A DNA stretch of 64,000 bases from positions 186,001 to 250,000 of the forward strand of contig NZ_JAVTSS010000001.1 in the NCBI RefSeq assembly GCF_032678705.1, given 5' to 3'. The position numbers and the translations under genes are program-made. Under the pieces are notes generated by a model. It was not told where the DNA came from, did no database searches, and saw only the letters and a list, made by a program, of their open reading frames with translations. Shown piece after piece: positions 48,402 to 57,147 of this stretch. Positions within the stretch are counted from its first letter, which is position 1. Each line of letters begins with the position of its first letter. The DNA is from Pedobacter frigiditerrae (GTDB lineage: Bacteria > Bacteroidota > Bacteroidia > Sphingobacteriales > Sphingobacteriaceae).

Positions 48402-50795
48402 CTACTTCTTCTTCCAAAACTCCCACCACTTCTTTGGATCATTATCATAGTACCCAGCGCCAGAATAGCCAGAATAATCTGAATAATAATAGGTACTGTT
48501 ACCACCACCTCTTGAGTAATCGGTTGTATAATAATTAGAGTGAAGTGCATCATCGCCGAATGCATTTAATACAATTGCAAGGTTACTGAGTCCATATTCC
48601 CTAGATAACCGCTCTGGAATTGCTGCGGCCCTAAATTGAGATTTACCAGACCTGATTACAAATAAGTTCACATCAGACTGACGGATCAATGGGATAGCGT
48701 CAGAAACCAAACCTACCGGAGCAGTATCCACCAACACATAGTCATATTGTGGTGCCAAGATCTCTAATAATTTTTTCATCGACTCAGTATGCAATAATTC
48801 TGAAGGATTTGGAGGAACCGGACCCGATGGAATAAAATCTAAGCCATGCATTTCGTCATGAGAGATGATATCTTCTAAAGTAGATTGTCCTGACAAGTAA
48901 TTGCTCAAACCTTTTTTATTATCGTTACCAAAAGCCCTATGTAATTTTGATTTACGCAAATCGGCCGCTATTAAAATAACTTTTTTGTCGATGAGCGCCA
49001 AAGTACTGGCTAAATTAACCGTTACGAAAGATTTCCCTTCTCCAGATACTTCTGAGGTTATACAAATGGTCTTGCTTTTTTTGTTGGCGGCCAAAAAGCT
49101 CAAGTTAGTCCGCACAGAACGCACCGATTCTGCAAATACAGATTTTGGTTTCGTTAAAGAAAGTGCTTGTCTGCTATCTTTATCGATAAAATCTGGGAAC
49201 TTCCTGATCACGCCAATAATAGGGGTATTAGTTAATGATTCTACAGTTTCCTTGTCGTAAATGTATGGGTTAAGGAAACGAACCAATAAGATCAAGCCAA
49301 TGCCTACTGAAAGCCCCATCATGGCCGCAAAAGAATAAACACTATTAGGGTTTGAAGTAATTGGACTAGCATAAGAGGCTAGGTTAACAATAGCTGCACC
49401 TGGAACAATGGCAGCCTCATTTAATTCAGATTCTAATTTTCTTTCAGATAAATAGGTCAACACCTTATTGCTCACCTCAAAATTACTTTGGTAACGCACA
49501 AAGTCCTTTTCCTTTCCTGGTAAGGTACTCTGATTTTGATTAATCAACGCAATTTGGCTATCAATAAATTTGATGTTTTTTTGGTTTCTCTCCTTTAAAG
49601 AACTGATATTGGTTCTAATAGAGTTCTTTAAACCAGAAATTTGTTGATCTATATCTTGTATGGGTTGCGAATTTGCTTTAAAATCAATCAGCTTCTTTTG
49701 GCGTTCGGCAATTAACGTATTAAGTTGTCCGATGAGTGCATTTAAAGTGCCGCTCATCTCTCCCTCTAAATTAAGGTTGATGGTTATTTTATCACGATTG
49801 GCGTTCAGTTGTTCCTCTAATTGTTTAATGCCAATCATTGCTAAGTTTAATTCCGTTTTTTGAGTTTCAAACGTACTTAATTTGCCAAAATTCGTCTGAC
49901 TGCTAGCGCTTAAATCAACAATCTTATTCCTAACCTTATAATCAGCAAAATTTGCACCAGCTGTATCCGCTTTTTTATTAGAAAATCCTAACTGTTGATC
50001 AATAAATGCCACAGTTTGTCGAGCAGAGCGCCTTTTTTCTGTAATATCATGGGCGATGTACGATTTCATCACCGCATTTAACATATCCGTAGCAAAGCCA
50101 GGGTTATTGTCGGTAAAAGTTAAGGACATCACATTGGTGTATTTCGCTGCTTCATTGGTGCTTACATTGGCACGGCCTAAGAAATCTTCCTTACTATTAA
50201 ACTTAAAGCTGAAGTTTCCAGCGTCTGGAATCGTTGTGTTGATTTTGAAAATCATCTCTCCCAAATGAATCTCACTACCGTAATTGTAAGTGGTTTTAGT
50301 ACCTTTTTCGCTATTGGCTATTGTGAATTTTGTAGCGTTGATCGGTTCAACAAAATATTCATTTCGGGCAAAATTGATAGAATCTTGTTTGAGGATTTCA
50401 ATTTCAAATGGCTTATTTGGATACAATTCACTTTTCCTAATGGTGCCTTGTAAGTAGTAGGAAATTTTATAATCTAAACTCTCTATTGCTTTCAGAATAA
50501 CACTATTACTCCTGATCACAAAACCTTCCGCTTGTATTTTGTCGGTATAATTGTATACTTGTGAAGAAGCTGCCGCAGCAGTGTTAACCGTAGGGTTACT
50601 CTCTTGTAACTTTAGCTGACCAAAACTTTGATAGGTGGGCACGGTATAAGCCAAGTTAATTTTAGCAATGATCAATGCGATAAGCACACAGCCAACTATC
50701 CAGTACCAGCGACTAAAAAAAACCTTAAATATCTTGTAAAAATCTATATCCTGTCTAATAGATTTTGGGCTGGGCATATTTTCTGGAGCGCTCAT
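48402..50795 (-). CDS. Wzc-like polysaccharide co-polymerase / tyrosine autokinase
   Basis: A 797-residue inner-membrane protein. The Wzz chain-length domain lies between a transmembrane segment at about 31-50 and another at about 489-508, with coiled-coil stretches at 300-460. The C-terminal BY-kinase has Walker A in SEVSGEGKS (585-589), Walker A' LIAADLRKSKLHRAF and YVLVDTAPVG. The tail after ~752 is Tyr-rich (YYTTDYS, YYYSDYSGYSG), the autophosphorylation cluster. It controls chain length and couples to Wza. Confidence 0.96.
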   Translation of the reverse strand: MSAPENMPSPKSIRQDIDFYKIFKVFFSRWYWIVGCVLIALIIAKINLAYTVPTYQSFGQLKLQESNPTVNTAAAASSQVYNYTDKIQAEGFVIRSNSVILKAIESLDYKISYYLQGTIRKSELYPNKPFEIEILKQDSINFARNEYFVEPINATKFTIANSEKGTKTTYNYGSEIHLGEMIFKINTTIPDAGNFSFKFNSKEDFLGRANVSTNEAAKYTNVMSLTFTDNNPGFATDMLNAVMKSYIAHDITEKRRSARQTVAFIDQQLGFSNKKADTAGANFADYKVRNKIVDLSASSQTNFGKLSTFETQKTELNLAMIGIKQLEEQLNANRDKITINLNLEGEMSGTLNALIGQLNTLIAERQKKLIDFKANSQPIQDIDQQISGLKNSIRTNISSLKERNQKNIKFIDSQIALINQNQSTLPGKEKDFVRYQSNFEVSNKVLTYLSERKLESELNEAAIVPGAAIVNLASYASPITSNPNSVYSFAAMMGLSVGIGLILLVRFLNPYIYDKETVESLTNTPIIGVIRKFPDFIDKDSRQALSLTKPKSVFAESVRSVRTNLSFLAANKKSKTICITSEVSGEGKSFVTVNLASTLALIDKKVILIAADLRKSKLHRAFGNDNKKGLSNYLSGQSTLEDIISHDEMHGLDFIPSGPVPPNPSELLHTESMKKLLEILAPQYDYVLVDTAPVGLVSDAIPLIRQSDVNLFVIRSGKSQFRAAAIPERLSREYGLSNLAIVLNAFGDDALHSNYYTTDYSRGGGNSTYYYSDYSGYSGAGYYDNDPKKWWEFWKKK

Positions 50796-51595
50796 TACTT
50801 AGAAATGGTAAAGATTAACAAGGCAACATTTAGTAAAACAAGAACGGGCTGTATCATATTGTTAATGCCTTGCAGTTTTTCACTCAATGCACTGCTTTTG
50901 GTTGGTTGTAACAAAATAAGATCGTTGTTTTGCAAAATCAATTTTTTACTAGATAAACTATTGATGTCGTTTAAATTTACATATATAATTTCAGGATTAC
51001 TGCGATCGCCCCTAATGATTTTTAAGGTCTTAGGATCTGCTGTTTTAGTATTAATTCCTCCAGCTTCTCCTAAAATATCTATTAAGGTGGTATTGTCTCT
51101 TTCTAAGAGAAAATTGCCTTGTTTGTTAAATTCGCCCAATAAAGTTACTTTAACATTAACCACGGTAACTTCGATAATCGGATCAACCAACAATTTTTCG
51201 CCATAGAGTAGTTGCAACTTGTTAGCAATTTCTTTTCTCGTTAAAGCAAGTACAGCCACTTTGCCAATAGCTGGCAAATTTACGTTCCCTTCTGCATCTA
51301 CTTGATAAGAAGTAACATTTGTACCAACTGTTGCTGTTGTAGCTGATGCAGTTGAGCTTTTAGCACCAAACTCTCGGTCTTGTAAATTACGGACCGCTAA
51401 TAAGTCATTTACCTTGATCTTATAATACATCTCTCCAGGACCTTGGTCATTTACTACATACACCTGTTTAATGGTGTCTGTTACTACATCGGTAGCTGCA
51501 TTAAAGAGTGTACGCTCTTTGCGAGCCCCACAAGCAGAAAGCAATAAGATAAATAGACCGGCAAAAAAATAATTTAAGATAGAGTTTCTGTGCAT
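50795..51595 (-). CDS. Polysaccharide export outer-membrane lipoprotein (Wza-like)
   Basis: A 266-residue lipoprotein. The signal ends LLLSACG, so Cys22 is lipidated. The polysaccharide export domain begins YYKIKVNDLLAVRNLQD, and an SLBB domain follows (KVTLLGEFNKQGNFLL). A C-terminal hydrophobic segment could form the outer-membrane helix. It overlaps the Wzc gene by one base (TAATG). It is the first gene of the minus-strand cluster, with its own promoter candidate. Confidence 0.94.
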   Translation of the reverse strand: MHRNSILNYFFAGLFILLLSACGARKERTLFNAATDVVTDTIKQVYVVNDQGPGEMYYKIKVNDLLAVRNLQDREFGAKSSTASATTATVGTNVTSYQVDAEGNVNLPAIGKVAVLALTRKEIANKLQLLYGEKLLVDPIIEVTVVNVKVTLLGEFNKQGNFLLERDNTTLIDILGEAGGINTKTADPKTLKIIRGDRSNPEIIYVNLNDINSLSSKKLILQNNDLILLQPTKSSALSEKLQGINNMIQPVLVLLNVALLIFTISK

Positions 51596-51633
51596 AATTA
51601 AAGCAAAGCTGTGAAGGTGTGCTAATCTTGTAT

Positions 51634-51665
51634 CAAAAATACAGTTTAAAAATGCTTAAAAAAAG
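51634..51665 (-). promoter_or_regulatory. Candidate promoter of the wza-led cluster
   Basis: Minus-strand TATTTTTG (51641-51634) is an exact TAnnTTTG match, with a T-rich -33 region (CTTTTTTT, about 51665-51658). It would start transcription about 30 bases before the Wza ATG. Confidence 0.5.
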
Positions 51666-51771
51666 TTAAACATTATAATCATTTATTTGTCCTTATAATA
51701 GCAAGCATCTTAATTAACGTTCTACCAACGAATTAAAATACAAACAACCGCTCTCTTTAATTAGATTAGGT

Positions 51772-52206
51772 ATGTTACGTATTAATTTAATTTTATCTTC
51801 TTTTATTTCAATCGAAAGAAGAATTGGGTATTTGAACAATGGAAGAGTTTGTTTATCATTAATCATTTCTATTTTATTGTTGCCAATACTTAGTTATGCT
51901 CAACAAAATGGTTGTCAGCAAGGGAATCAAGTCTTTCAACTTAATATAGTAACTTGGTTTACCCCCATCCAAAGTAACTGCCCACAAGGATCTACCACGA
52001 GCACACAATATGCTCAAGTTATTTCCAGCACAAATACAATCTGCTATATTGGTGCTTTCGGCGCAGGTGGAACAGGTAGAATTGTTAGCTATAGAATTGC
52101 GCTTTGCCCAATCGATGATTACATTCCGTTTTTAATTCTTGCTGCAGGTGGCTTCGGATTTTTCTATCTGCGGAAAAAGAATAAGTTATTTCCTTTGAAC
52201 CGATGA
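51772..52206 (+). CDS. DDYxP C-terminal-sorting protein 1
   Basis: A 144-residue secreted protein of no family I recognise. An extended N-terminus leads to a signal-peptide core ending LLPILSYAQQ. The mature part is short, Ser/Thr/Gly/Gln-rich, with four Cys. The C-terminus has CPIDDYIP (112-119), a 14-residue hydrophobic stretch FLILAAGGFGFFYL, then RKKNK. That layout (signature, helix, basic tail) is what exosortases act on. It is divergent from wza, so it faces the cluster that contains the exosortase. Confidence 0.78.
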   Translation: MLRINLILSSFISIERRIGYLNNGRVCLSLIISILLLPILSYAQQNGCQQGNQVFQLNIVTWFTPIQSNCPQGSTTSTQYAQVISSTNTICYIGAFGAGGTGRIVSYRIALCPIDDYIPFLILAAGGFGFFYLRKKNKLFPLNR

Positions 52207-52965
52207 ATGTAGGCTACGCGATTATTGCGTTACATCTTACCTAAGGGTTTATTTTAAAAAAGTACTATAAATGACGTTAAATTTAACGGAATTTGTCATC
52301 CAGAACGCAGTGAAGGATCTCTCAAATGAGATTCCTCGTTCCTCGGAATGACAAAGCTTTTTATTAAATTGTTTTATAATATACTAACTAAAAGCATCAA
52401 TGGTAGCTTCTCGAAGTAAACTCGGTAGAAATCACATTGTAATGCTATAGAACGACCCAGTCAACTAGATCTTGCCCTAACCCTAACCATCTAAACCCTA
52501 ACCGTCTCACAGCTCAGCAAAACTACAAAAACTACCTAGATTTACTACGCAGAATCTAGCTCGAAGATATCTCCTCGCGAAAAGCTCGTTCGATAGGACG
52601 GGGGAGGGAAGTGTTGCTGCAATAGCTCAATAAGTCAACGCTGAACACCTTTGCAAATCAAAGACTAAAACAACCTAACCTCTAACCCTCTCAACCCTAA
52701 CCGTCTCATCAACTCCACACCTCACCCCCTCACTAACTCCACAAAAACTATCTAATTTACTACGCAGAATCTAGCTCGAAGATATCTCCTCGCGAAAAGC
52801 TCGTTCGATAGGACGGGGGAGGGAAGAGTTGCTGCAACAGCTCAATAAGTCAACGCTAAACACCTTTGCAAATAAAGACTAAAACAACCTAACCTCTAAC
52901 CCTCTCAACCCTAATCGCCTCACAGCTCACCACCTCCACAACTCACCATATATTCCCTTATTTAG

Positions 52966-53090
52966 TCATTCGATTAACCTTGCCCCAAAGGGGCTACTTT
53001 CTAGCAGGGTGCTTTATGCTCATCGGATGACAGGAGAGGTATTATTGTCATCCGATGAATATAGCCTACCTAACATTTTCATCGGACGAC
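52966..53090. repeat. Palindrome pair (one degenerate)
   Basis: A degenerate copy at 52966-53031 ends in a good TCATCGGATGAC arm. An intact copy follows at 53047-53090 with arms GTCATCCGATGA and TCATCGGACGAC. The pair lies between repeat-unit copies 2 and 3. Confidence 0.75.
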
Positions 53091-53588
53091 TATTAAGCGA
53101 TCAATAAAATCTCCTAAGCTCTAACCCTCTCAACCCTAACCGCCTCATCAACTCACCAAAACCACAAAAACTATCTAATTTACTACGCAGAATCTAGCTC
53201 GAAGATATCTCCTCGCGAAAAGCTCGTTCGATAGGACGGGGGAGGGAAGTGTGCTGCAAAAGCTCAATAAGTCAACGCTAACCACTTTTGCAACTCAACG
53301 ACTAAAACACCTAACCTCTAACCCTCTCAACCCTAACCATCTTCACAACTCACCAAAACCACAAAAACTATCTAGATTTACTACGCAGAATCTAGCTCGA
53401 AGATATCTCCTCGCGAAAAGCTCGTTCGATAGGACGGGGTAGGGAAGTGTTGCTGCAACAGCTCAATAAGTCAACGCTAACCACATTTGAAACTCAAAGA
53501 CTAAAACAAACTACCCCCTAACCCTCTCAACTCTAACCGTCTCACAGCTCACCACCTCCACAACTCACCCACATATTCCCCTCATTTA

Positions 53589-53690
53589 GTCGTCCGATGA
53601 GACTTGCAGGGTGCTTTATACTCATCGGATGACAGGAGTGGTTTTATTGTCATCCGATGAATGGCCTACCTAACATTTTCATCGGACGAC
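53589..53690. repeat. Palindrome pair
   Basis: Copies at 53589-53633 and 53649-53690 carry GTCGTCCGATGA/TCATCGGATGAC and GTCATCCGATGA/TCATCGGACGAC arms. The surrounding sequence, including TATTAAGCGATCAATAAA, is nearly the same as after the 52966-53090 pair. The whole block is therefore duplicated. Confidence 0.85.
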
Positions 53691-54163
53691 TATTAAGCGA
53701 TCAATAAATCTCCTAAGCTCTAACCCCTCTCAACCTAACCCCCTCATCAACTTCACAACTCACCTTACCAGCTCCACAAAAATTATCTAGATTTGATACG
53801 CTGACTCTAACTCGAAGATATCTCCTCGCGAAAAGCTCGTTCGATAGGACAGGGGAGGGAAGTGTTGCTGCAACAGCTAAATAAGTCAACGCTAACCACT
53901 TTTGCAACTCAACGACTAAAACACCTAACCTCTAACCCTCTCAACCCTAACCATCTTCACAACTCACCAACTCACCGCCTCTACAACTCAACAACTAACC
54001 CCCAAGCCGCCTCCCCAACTCAACCCTCTCCAATAATAAGCCATTTGTCATTTTTTATTACAAAAAAAGATCAAGCCCTACAGTGTTTTAACACAATATT
54101 GTATATTAGAGCTTTTTAGAATATGGCATTAATCTTGCCAACAAGCTCGTATTACTCCCCAAT

Positions 54164-54547
54164 ATGAAAAAAGGATTATTGCTTTTGTGTTGTTTGTTCT
54201 TTTCAGTAAATTTAATAGCGCAAACAGAAGGTTGCCTTGTAGGTAGTCCTACAACCGGAACGTTATATTATGGTACTTACAGTGGTACAAATAATAGGAG
54301 ATATACGAATCCAGATGCGATGATTATAGCTTGCCCGAGCGAAGATGGGTCCATTAATCATGCCACCAATTTATCTAATACAGGGGATAGATGTAGGATA
54401 GGTACTGGTGGTGGTTTCCCTTATGAAGTATATAGCTTTACAACTGTTCCTTGCCCCTTAGATGATTACATTCCTTTATTAATCCTTTCAATTTCTGGAT
54501 TAGGCCTGTTCTATTTACGGGGCAAAAATAAATTTAATCTAATTTAA
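54164..54547 (+). CDS. DDYxP C-terminal-sorting protein 2
   Basis: A 127-residue secreted protein. Signal peptide MKKGLLLLCCLFFSVNLIAQ is followed by TEGCLVG. Four Cys are in the mature part, which is Thr/Gly/Tyr/Asn-rich. The C-terminus is CPLDDYIP (97-104), hydrophobic LLILSISGLGLFYL, then RGKNK. It has the same plan as protein 1, but the middle does not align clearly. Function unknown; likely exosortase cargo. Confidence 0.8.
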   Translation: MKKGLLLLCCLFFSVNLIAQTEGCLVGSPTTGTLYYGTYSGTNNRRYTNPDAMIIACPSEDGSINHATNLSNTGDRCRIGTGGGFPYEVYSFTTVPCPLDDYIPLLILSISGLGLFYLRGKNKFNLI

Positions 54548-54884
54548 TTGCTCAGCTTTTAACCTAGCCTAATTAGCCTACTTAACAAGCGTCCATCAAC
54601 CACCTTTTTTCTCATACTACACCATAACAAATTCAACAATAATCAATCCATATAAAGTTTGGGGAATATTGGGGAATATAATAGGAGAAGCGTGAATATT
54701 ATTCCTCAATATTGCTCACTGCTATTTCTTTAGTAAAAAAAGCTTGTTCATTTTGTTCAATTGTTTAATGTCTTTTTATTTCTTCTACGGCAAATAAAAG
54801 ATGTTTAAACTTCTAATGATATTTCTATGACAGATGCCTTAGCTAAATGGTGTTAAAATTGAGTTAAGTGAAGTATTAATCCCT
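54548..54884. other. Spacer with inverted repeat
   Basis: No gene. AATATTGGGGAATA (54665-54678) and TATTCCTCAATATT (54700-54713) are complementary at 13 of 14 positions around 21 bases. This could end the upstream transcript or be a protein-binding site. The rest is AT-rich and presumably carries the promoter of the next gene. Confidence 0.5.
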
Positions 54885-55415
54885 ATGAAATTTAAATTTT
54901 TAGTTTTTTTAGCTTTCATCTCTAGTTCTCTATTTGCACAAACTTCTGGAAGTGGGTGTAATATTGGTAGTGCAATTTATACTGATTATTTAGGTATGGC
55001 GCCTTATTACGGGGACGTAAACAATATGGTAAGAGTATATAAAACGAATGGCGCTTCTATTGATTTAAATACTAATAACTCAAATAGGTATCAATGCGGA
55101 AAGGTCAATGTATATCCTGCAGGTTCCTATTACGATAGTAGCATCCCTCCGTATGGAGCGAACGTAACTATTCCTGCTCAAAATGAAATTACATCACAAG
55201 GAGCTGATAATAGTTGTGTTTTAGGACCGTCATTAGCTGCCGCTGGAAATGGTAATGTTAACGGAAATGGTAAATACGCTACCTTCAACTATAATAATCC
55301 CACATATTGCAACGTACCTCTAGATGATTATACTCCTATTTTAAGTCTAGTGGTTAGCTTATTCGGATTTTATTATATAAGTTTAAGAAAACCTAGCCTT
55401 TTAAGTAAAGCTTAG
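54885..55415 (+). CDS. DDYxP C-terminal-sorting protein 3
   Basis: A 176-residue secreted protein. Signal MKFKFLVFLAFISSSLFAQ precedes TSGSGCNIG. Asn/Gly/Tyr-rich body with four Cys. The C-terminus has CNVPLDDYTP (142-151), then ILSLVVSLFGFYYIS and LRKPS. Two residues separate the last Cys from the Pro, as opposed to none in proteins 1, 2, 5 and 6. Largest of the set. No enzyme motif is visible. Confidence 0.78.
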   Translation: MKFKFLVFLAFISSSLFAQTSGSGCNIGSAIYTDYLGMAPYYGDVNNMVRVYKTNGASIDLNTNNSNRYQCGKVNVYPAGSYYDSSIPPYGANVTIPAQNEITSQGADNSCVLGPSLAAAGNGNVNGNGKYATFNYNNPTYCNVPLDDYTPILSLVVSLFGFYYISLRKPSLLSKA

Positions 55416-55731
55416 CTTTAAATCCTTTTCTCCATCGACCGATGTTTTAATGCAGAAACGTAATTTTTCGACAGATTTAACTAAGCAATTCCATTATCTC
55501 AGTCATCCATTGGGATTAGTGGTGCTTATCTCATTTCGCCTATCGGATGGTGTGCCACCCGCCTAAAATTAGTTTTCAATGATTGACTGATCGTTGCATC
55601 TTTCGTTCTATGAGAATTTCAGGTCGATTTATTACTAATCGGATGATGTAAGTTATCTTAATATTGGCCTCGATATCAAAACCACACCATTCTTTTTTAC
55701 GTAAGCTATTTGCAAAAAGCAATTAGCGCTA
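55416..55731. other. Spacer between sorting proteins 3 and 4
   Basis: No gene. Two degenerate half-copies of the ATCCGATGA palindrome family can be seen (CATCCATTGGGAT near 55504 and CTAATCGGATGATG near 55636). No clear terminator or TAnnTTTG box is found. Confidence 0.4.
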
Positions 55732-56175
55732 ATGAGAAAAAAATTATACCCTATAATTCTATTATTATTAAACTTTTCAATAGTTAAAGCAGAAACTGGC
55801 TGTTTGGTTAATAACGATACGCAACTCTACCCAAATGATTTAGGGATAAAAAACCCGTATAATCAAGGCAACCCTCAAACTCGCGGCTATAATGGAGTTC
55901 CAATTACTTACGTAAATAACAATGGAAACAGTCAGCCTTGTGGTGTTATCGCAAAGTCTGACTTAGTGAAAACTTCAACTGCTTGTTATTTATACAGTGC
56001 CGATGGCAATACCTTCTTGGGCAATGGCTCGTATGCTTACACCACTAGCGGTTACAAACCCTGTTTAACACCCTTAGATGATTATATTCCTGTGCTAATT
56101 CTCGCAATGACATGTCTGGCCTTTTATCAAATCAATAAAAGAAAAACAAATATTCTTCCATCAAATAATCTATAA
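55732..56175 (+). CDS. DDYxP C-terminal-sorting protein 4
   Basis: A 147-residue secreted protein. Signal MRKKLYPIILLLLNFSIVKA is followed by ETGCLVN. The Asn/Gly/Tyr-rich body has four Cys. The C-terminus has CLTPLDDYIP (111-120), then VLILAMTCLAFYQIN and KRKTN; a fifth Cys lies inside this helix, not in the mature domain. It starts with ATG at 55732 in AT-rich DNA. Exosortase cargo by pattern. Confidence 0.78.
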   Translation: MRKKLYPIILLLLNFSIVKAETGCLVNNDTQLYPNDLGIKNPYNQGNPQTRGYNGVPITYVNNNGNSQPCGVIAKSDLVKTSTACYLYSADGNTFLGNGSYAYTTSGYKPCLTPLDDYIPVLILAMTCLAFYQINKRKTNILPSNNL

Positions 56176-56373
56176 CTCTTAGTATCTTAAATCCTAACAG
56201 CCATAAACCTAAACAAGGGTTATTTTACAAACTAAGCGCCTCGCCAACTAACCATTCTAAACCCTAAACCATAAACCAGCTAACCCACTAACCGTCAGTC
56301 CAAGCATACTTGAACAAAAAGAACGACCATTCTTGTAACAGTTGATAGTAACTTCATACAAATCCCCATTTGT

Positions 56374-56856
56374 ATGAAGCTCTCAAAATTCATATTTGGC
56401 TACTATAGATTCTTTCATCTTACATTTTTTGTTAAAATTGAAGGATTAGACAGCAAATTTGTAAAATGCCTAAAGCTTGGGCTAATGATGTATTTTTCTT
56501 TGCTTACAACATCAACATTTTCGCAGGGGTCTGCAACGGGGTGCCTGTTGCCAGATAATAGGGTCTATACACCTACAGGTCTGCTTGGCGGATATTCTTC
56601 AAATGTGTCTACTGGGCTTTCGTCTAACTATTGTAGTTGGACTCCTACTAGTGGTTCGCCATGTCAAGTATGTATTGGTTTTTTAAGTGGACTTACCGGT
56701 CTTTGCCTAAGTGGTAATTATATGACGGGGGGAATTTCTGGAACTTTTACTATGGTCGCTTGCCCATTAGACGATTACCTACCCATATTAACGCTAATAG
56801 CTGCTGGTACTGGAGCTTATTACATTGCCAGAAAGAAAATATATGTTAAAACCTAA
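56374..56856 (+). CDS. DDYxP C-terminal-sorting protein 5
   Basis: A 160-residue secreted protein with a long N-terminal region. The hydrophobic signal core is near residues 30-50 (LKLGLMMYFSLLTTSTFSQ). The mature part SATGCLLPD... is Ser/Thr/Gly-rich with six Cys. The C-terminus is CPLDDYLP (130-137), ILTLIAAGTGAYYIA and RKKIYVK. A shorter start is possible at the internal Met residues near 38, which would leave a shorter but usable signal. Confidence 0.75.
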   Translation: MKLSKFIFGYYRFFHLTFFVKIEGLDSKFVKCLKLGLMMYFSLLTTSTFSQGSATGCLLPDNRVYTPTGLLGGYSSNVSTGLSSNYCSWTPTSGSPCQVCIGFLSGLTGLCLSGNYMTGGISGTFTMVACPLDDYLPILTLIAAGTGAYYIARKKIYVKT

Positions 56857-57147
56857 TTGTTTGTGGTTTTTCGTCCATCGTCTGTCTTTCAATCTAACCC
56901 CTCAACTCTAACCTCTAAACCTTTCCGCAACCTACCGTTTTTCGTTTTTCTTCTTTCGTTCATCGTTTCGAATTACACTTCAACCTAACCTCTAAACCCT
57001 AACCCTCTTCACAACTCTAAACGTCCATCGTCCTTCGTCTGTCGTCTTTCAATCTAACCCCTAAACCCTAAACCTCTCCACACTAATCGTCTTTCGTCTG
57101 CCGTTTAGCGAACAACTCACCAACTCCACAACTTCACAACTCACCGC
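56857..57147. repeat. CTAACC / CGTCCATCGTC low-G tract
   Basis: The plus strand alternates CTAACCTCTAAACC-type units and TCGTCTTTCGTC-type units. No gene is visible. It separates two genes that converge here (protein 5 and the gene at 57148). Confidence 0.55.

Larger units (their letters stand above)
52207..54163. repeat. Repeat array between sorting proteins 1 and 2
   Basis: No gene is credible in 1.96 kb. A ~105-base unit containing GAAGATATCTCCTCGCG and CTCGTTCGATAGGAC occurs five times, starting at 52545, 52760, 53183, 53381 and 53795. Each copy is followed by CTAACC-type DNA. Pairs of GTCATCCGATGA palindromes lie at 52966-53090 and 53589-53690, so unit-unit-palindromes occurs twice. ORFs here read repeat units and lack starts with context. 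Near 52295 is a GTCATCCAGAACGC element. Confidence 0.8.

Noticed and set aside
50628..51206. 192-codon plus-strand ORF
   Set aside because: It is antisense to the well-supported Wza and Wzc genes and shows no domain.
52545..53900. CRISPR-like array
   Set aside because: The repeats are about 105 bases, unevenly spaced (198-423 bases), and the spacers are themselves repetitive. There are no cas genes.
53251..54119. Short ORFs within the repeat array (53251-53442, 53713-53907, 53862-54119)
   Set aside because: Their peptides are translations of the repeat units and the CTAACC tract, lack signal or domain features, and occur on both strands.
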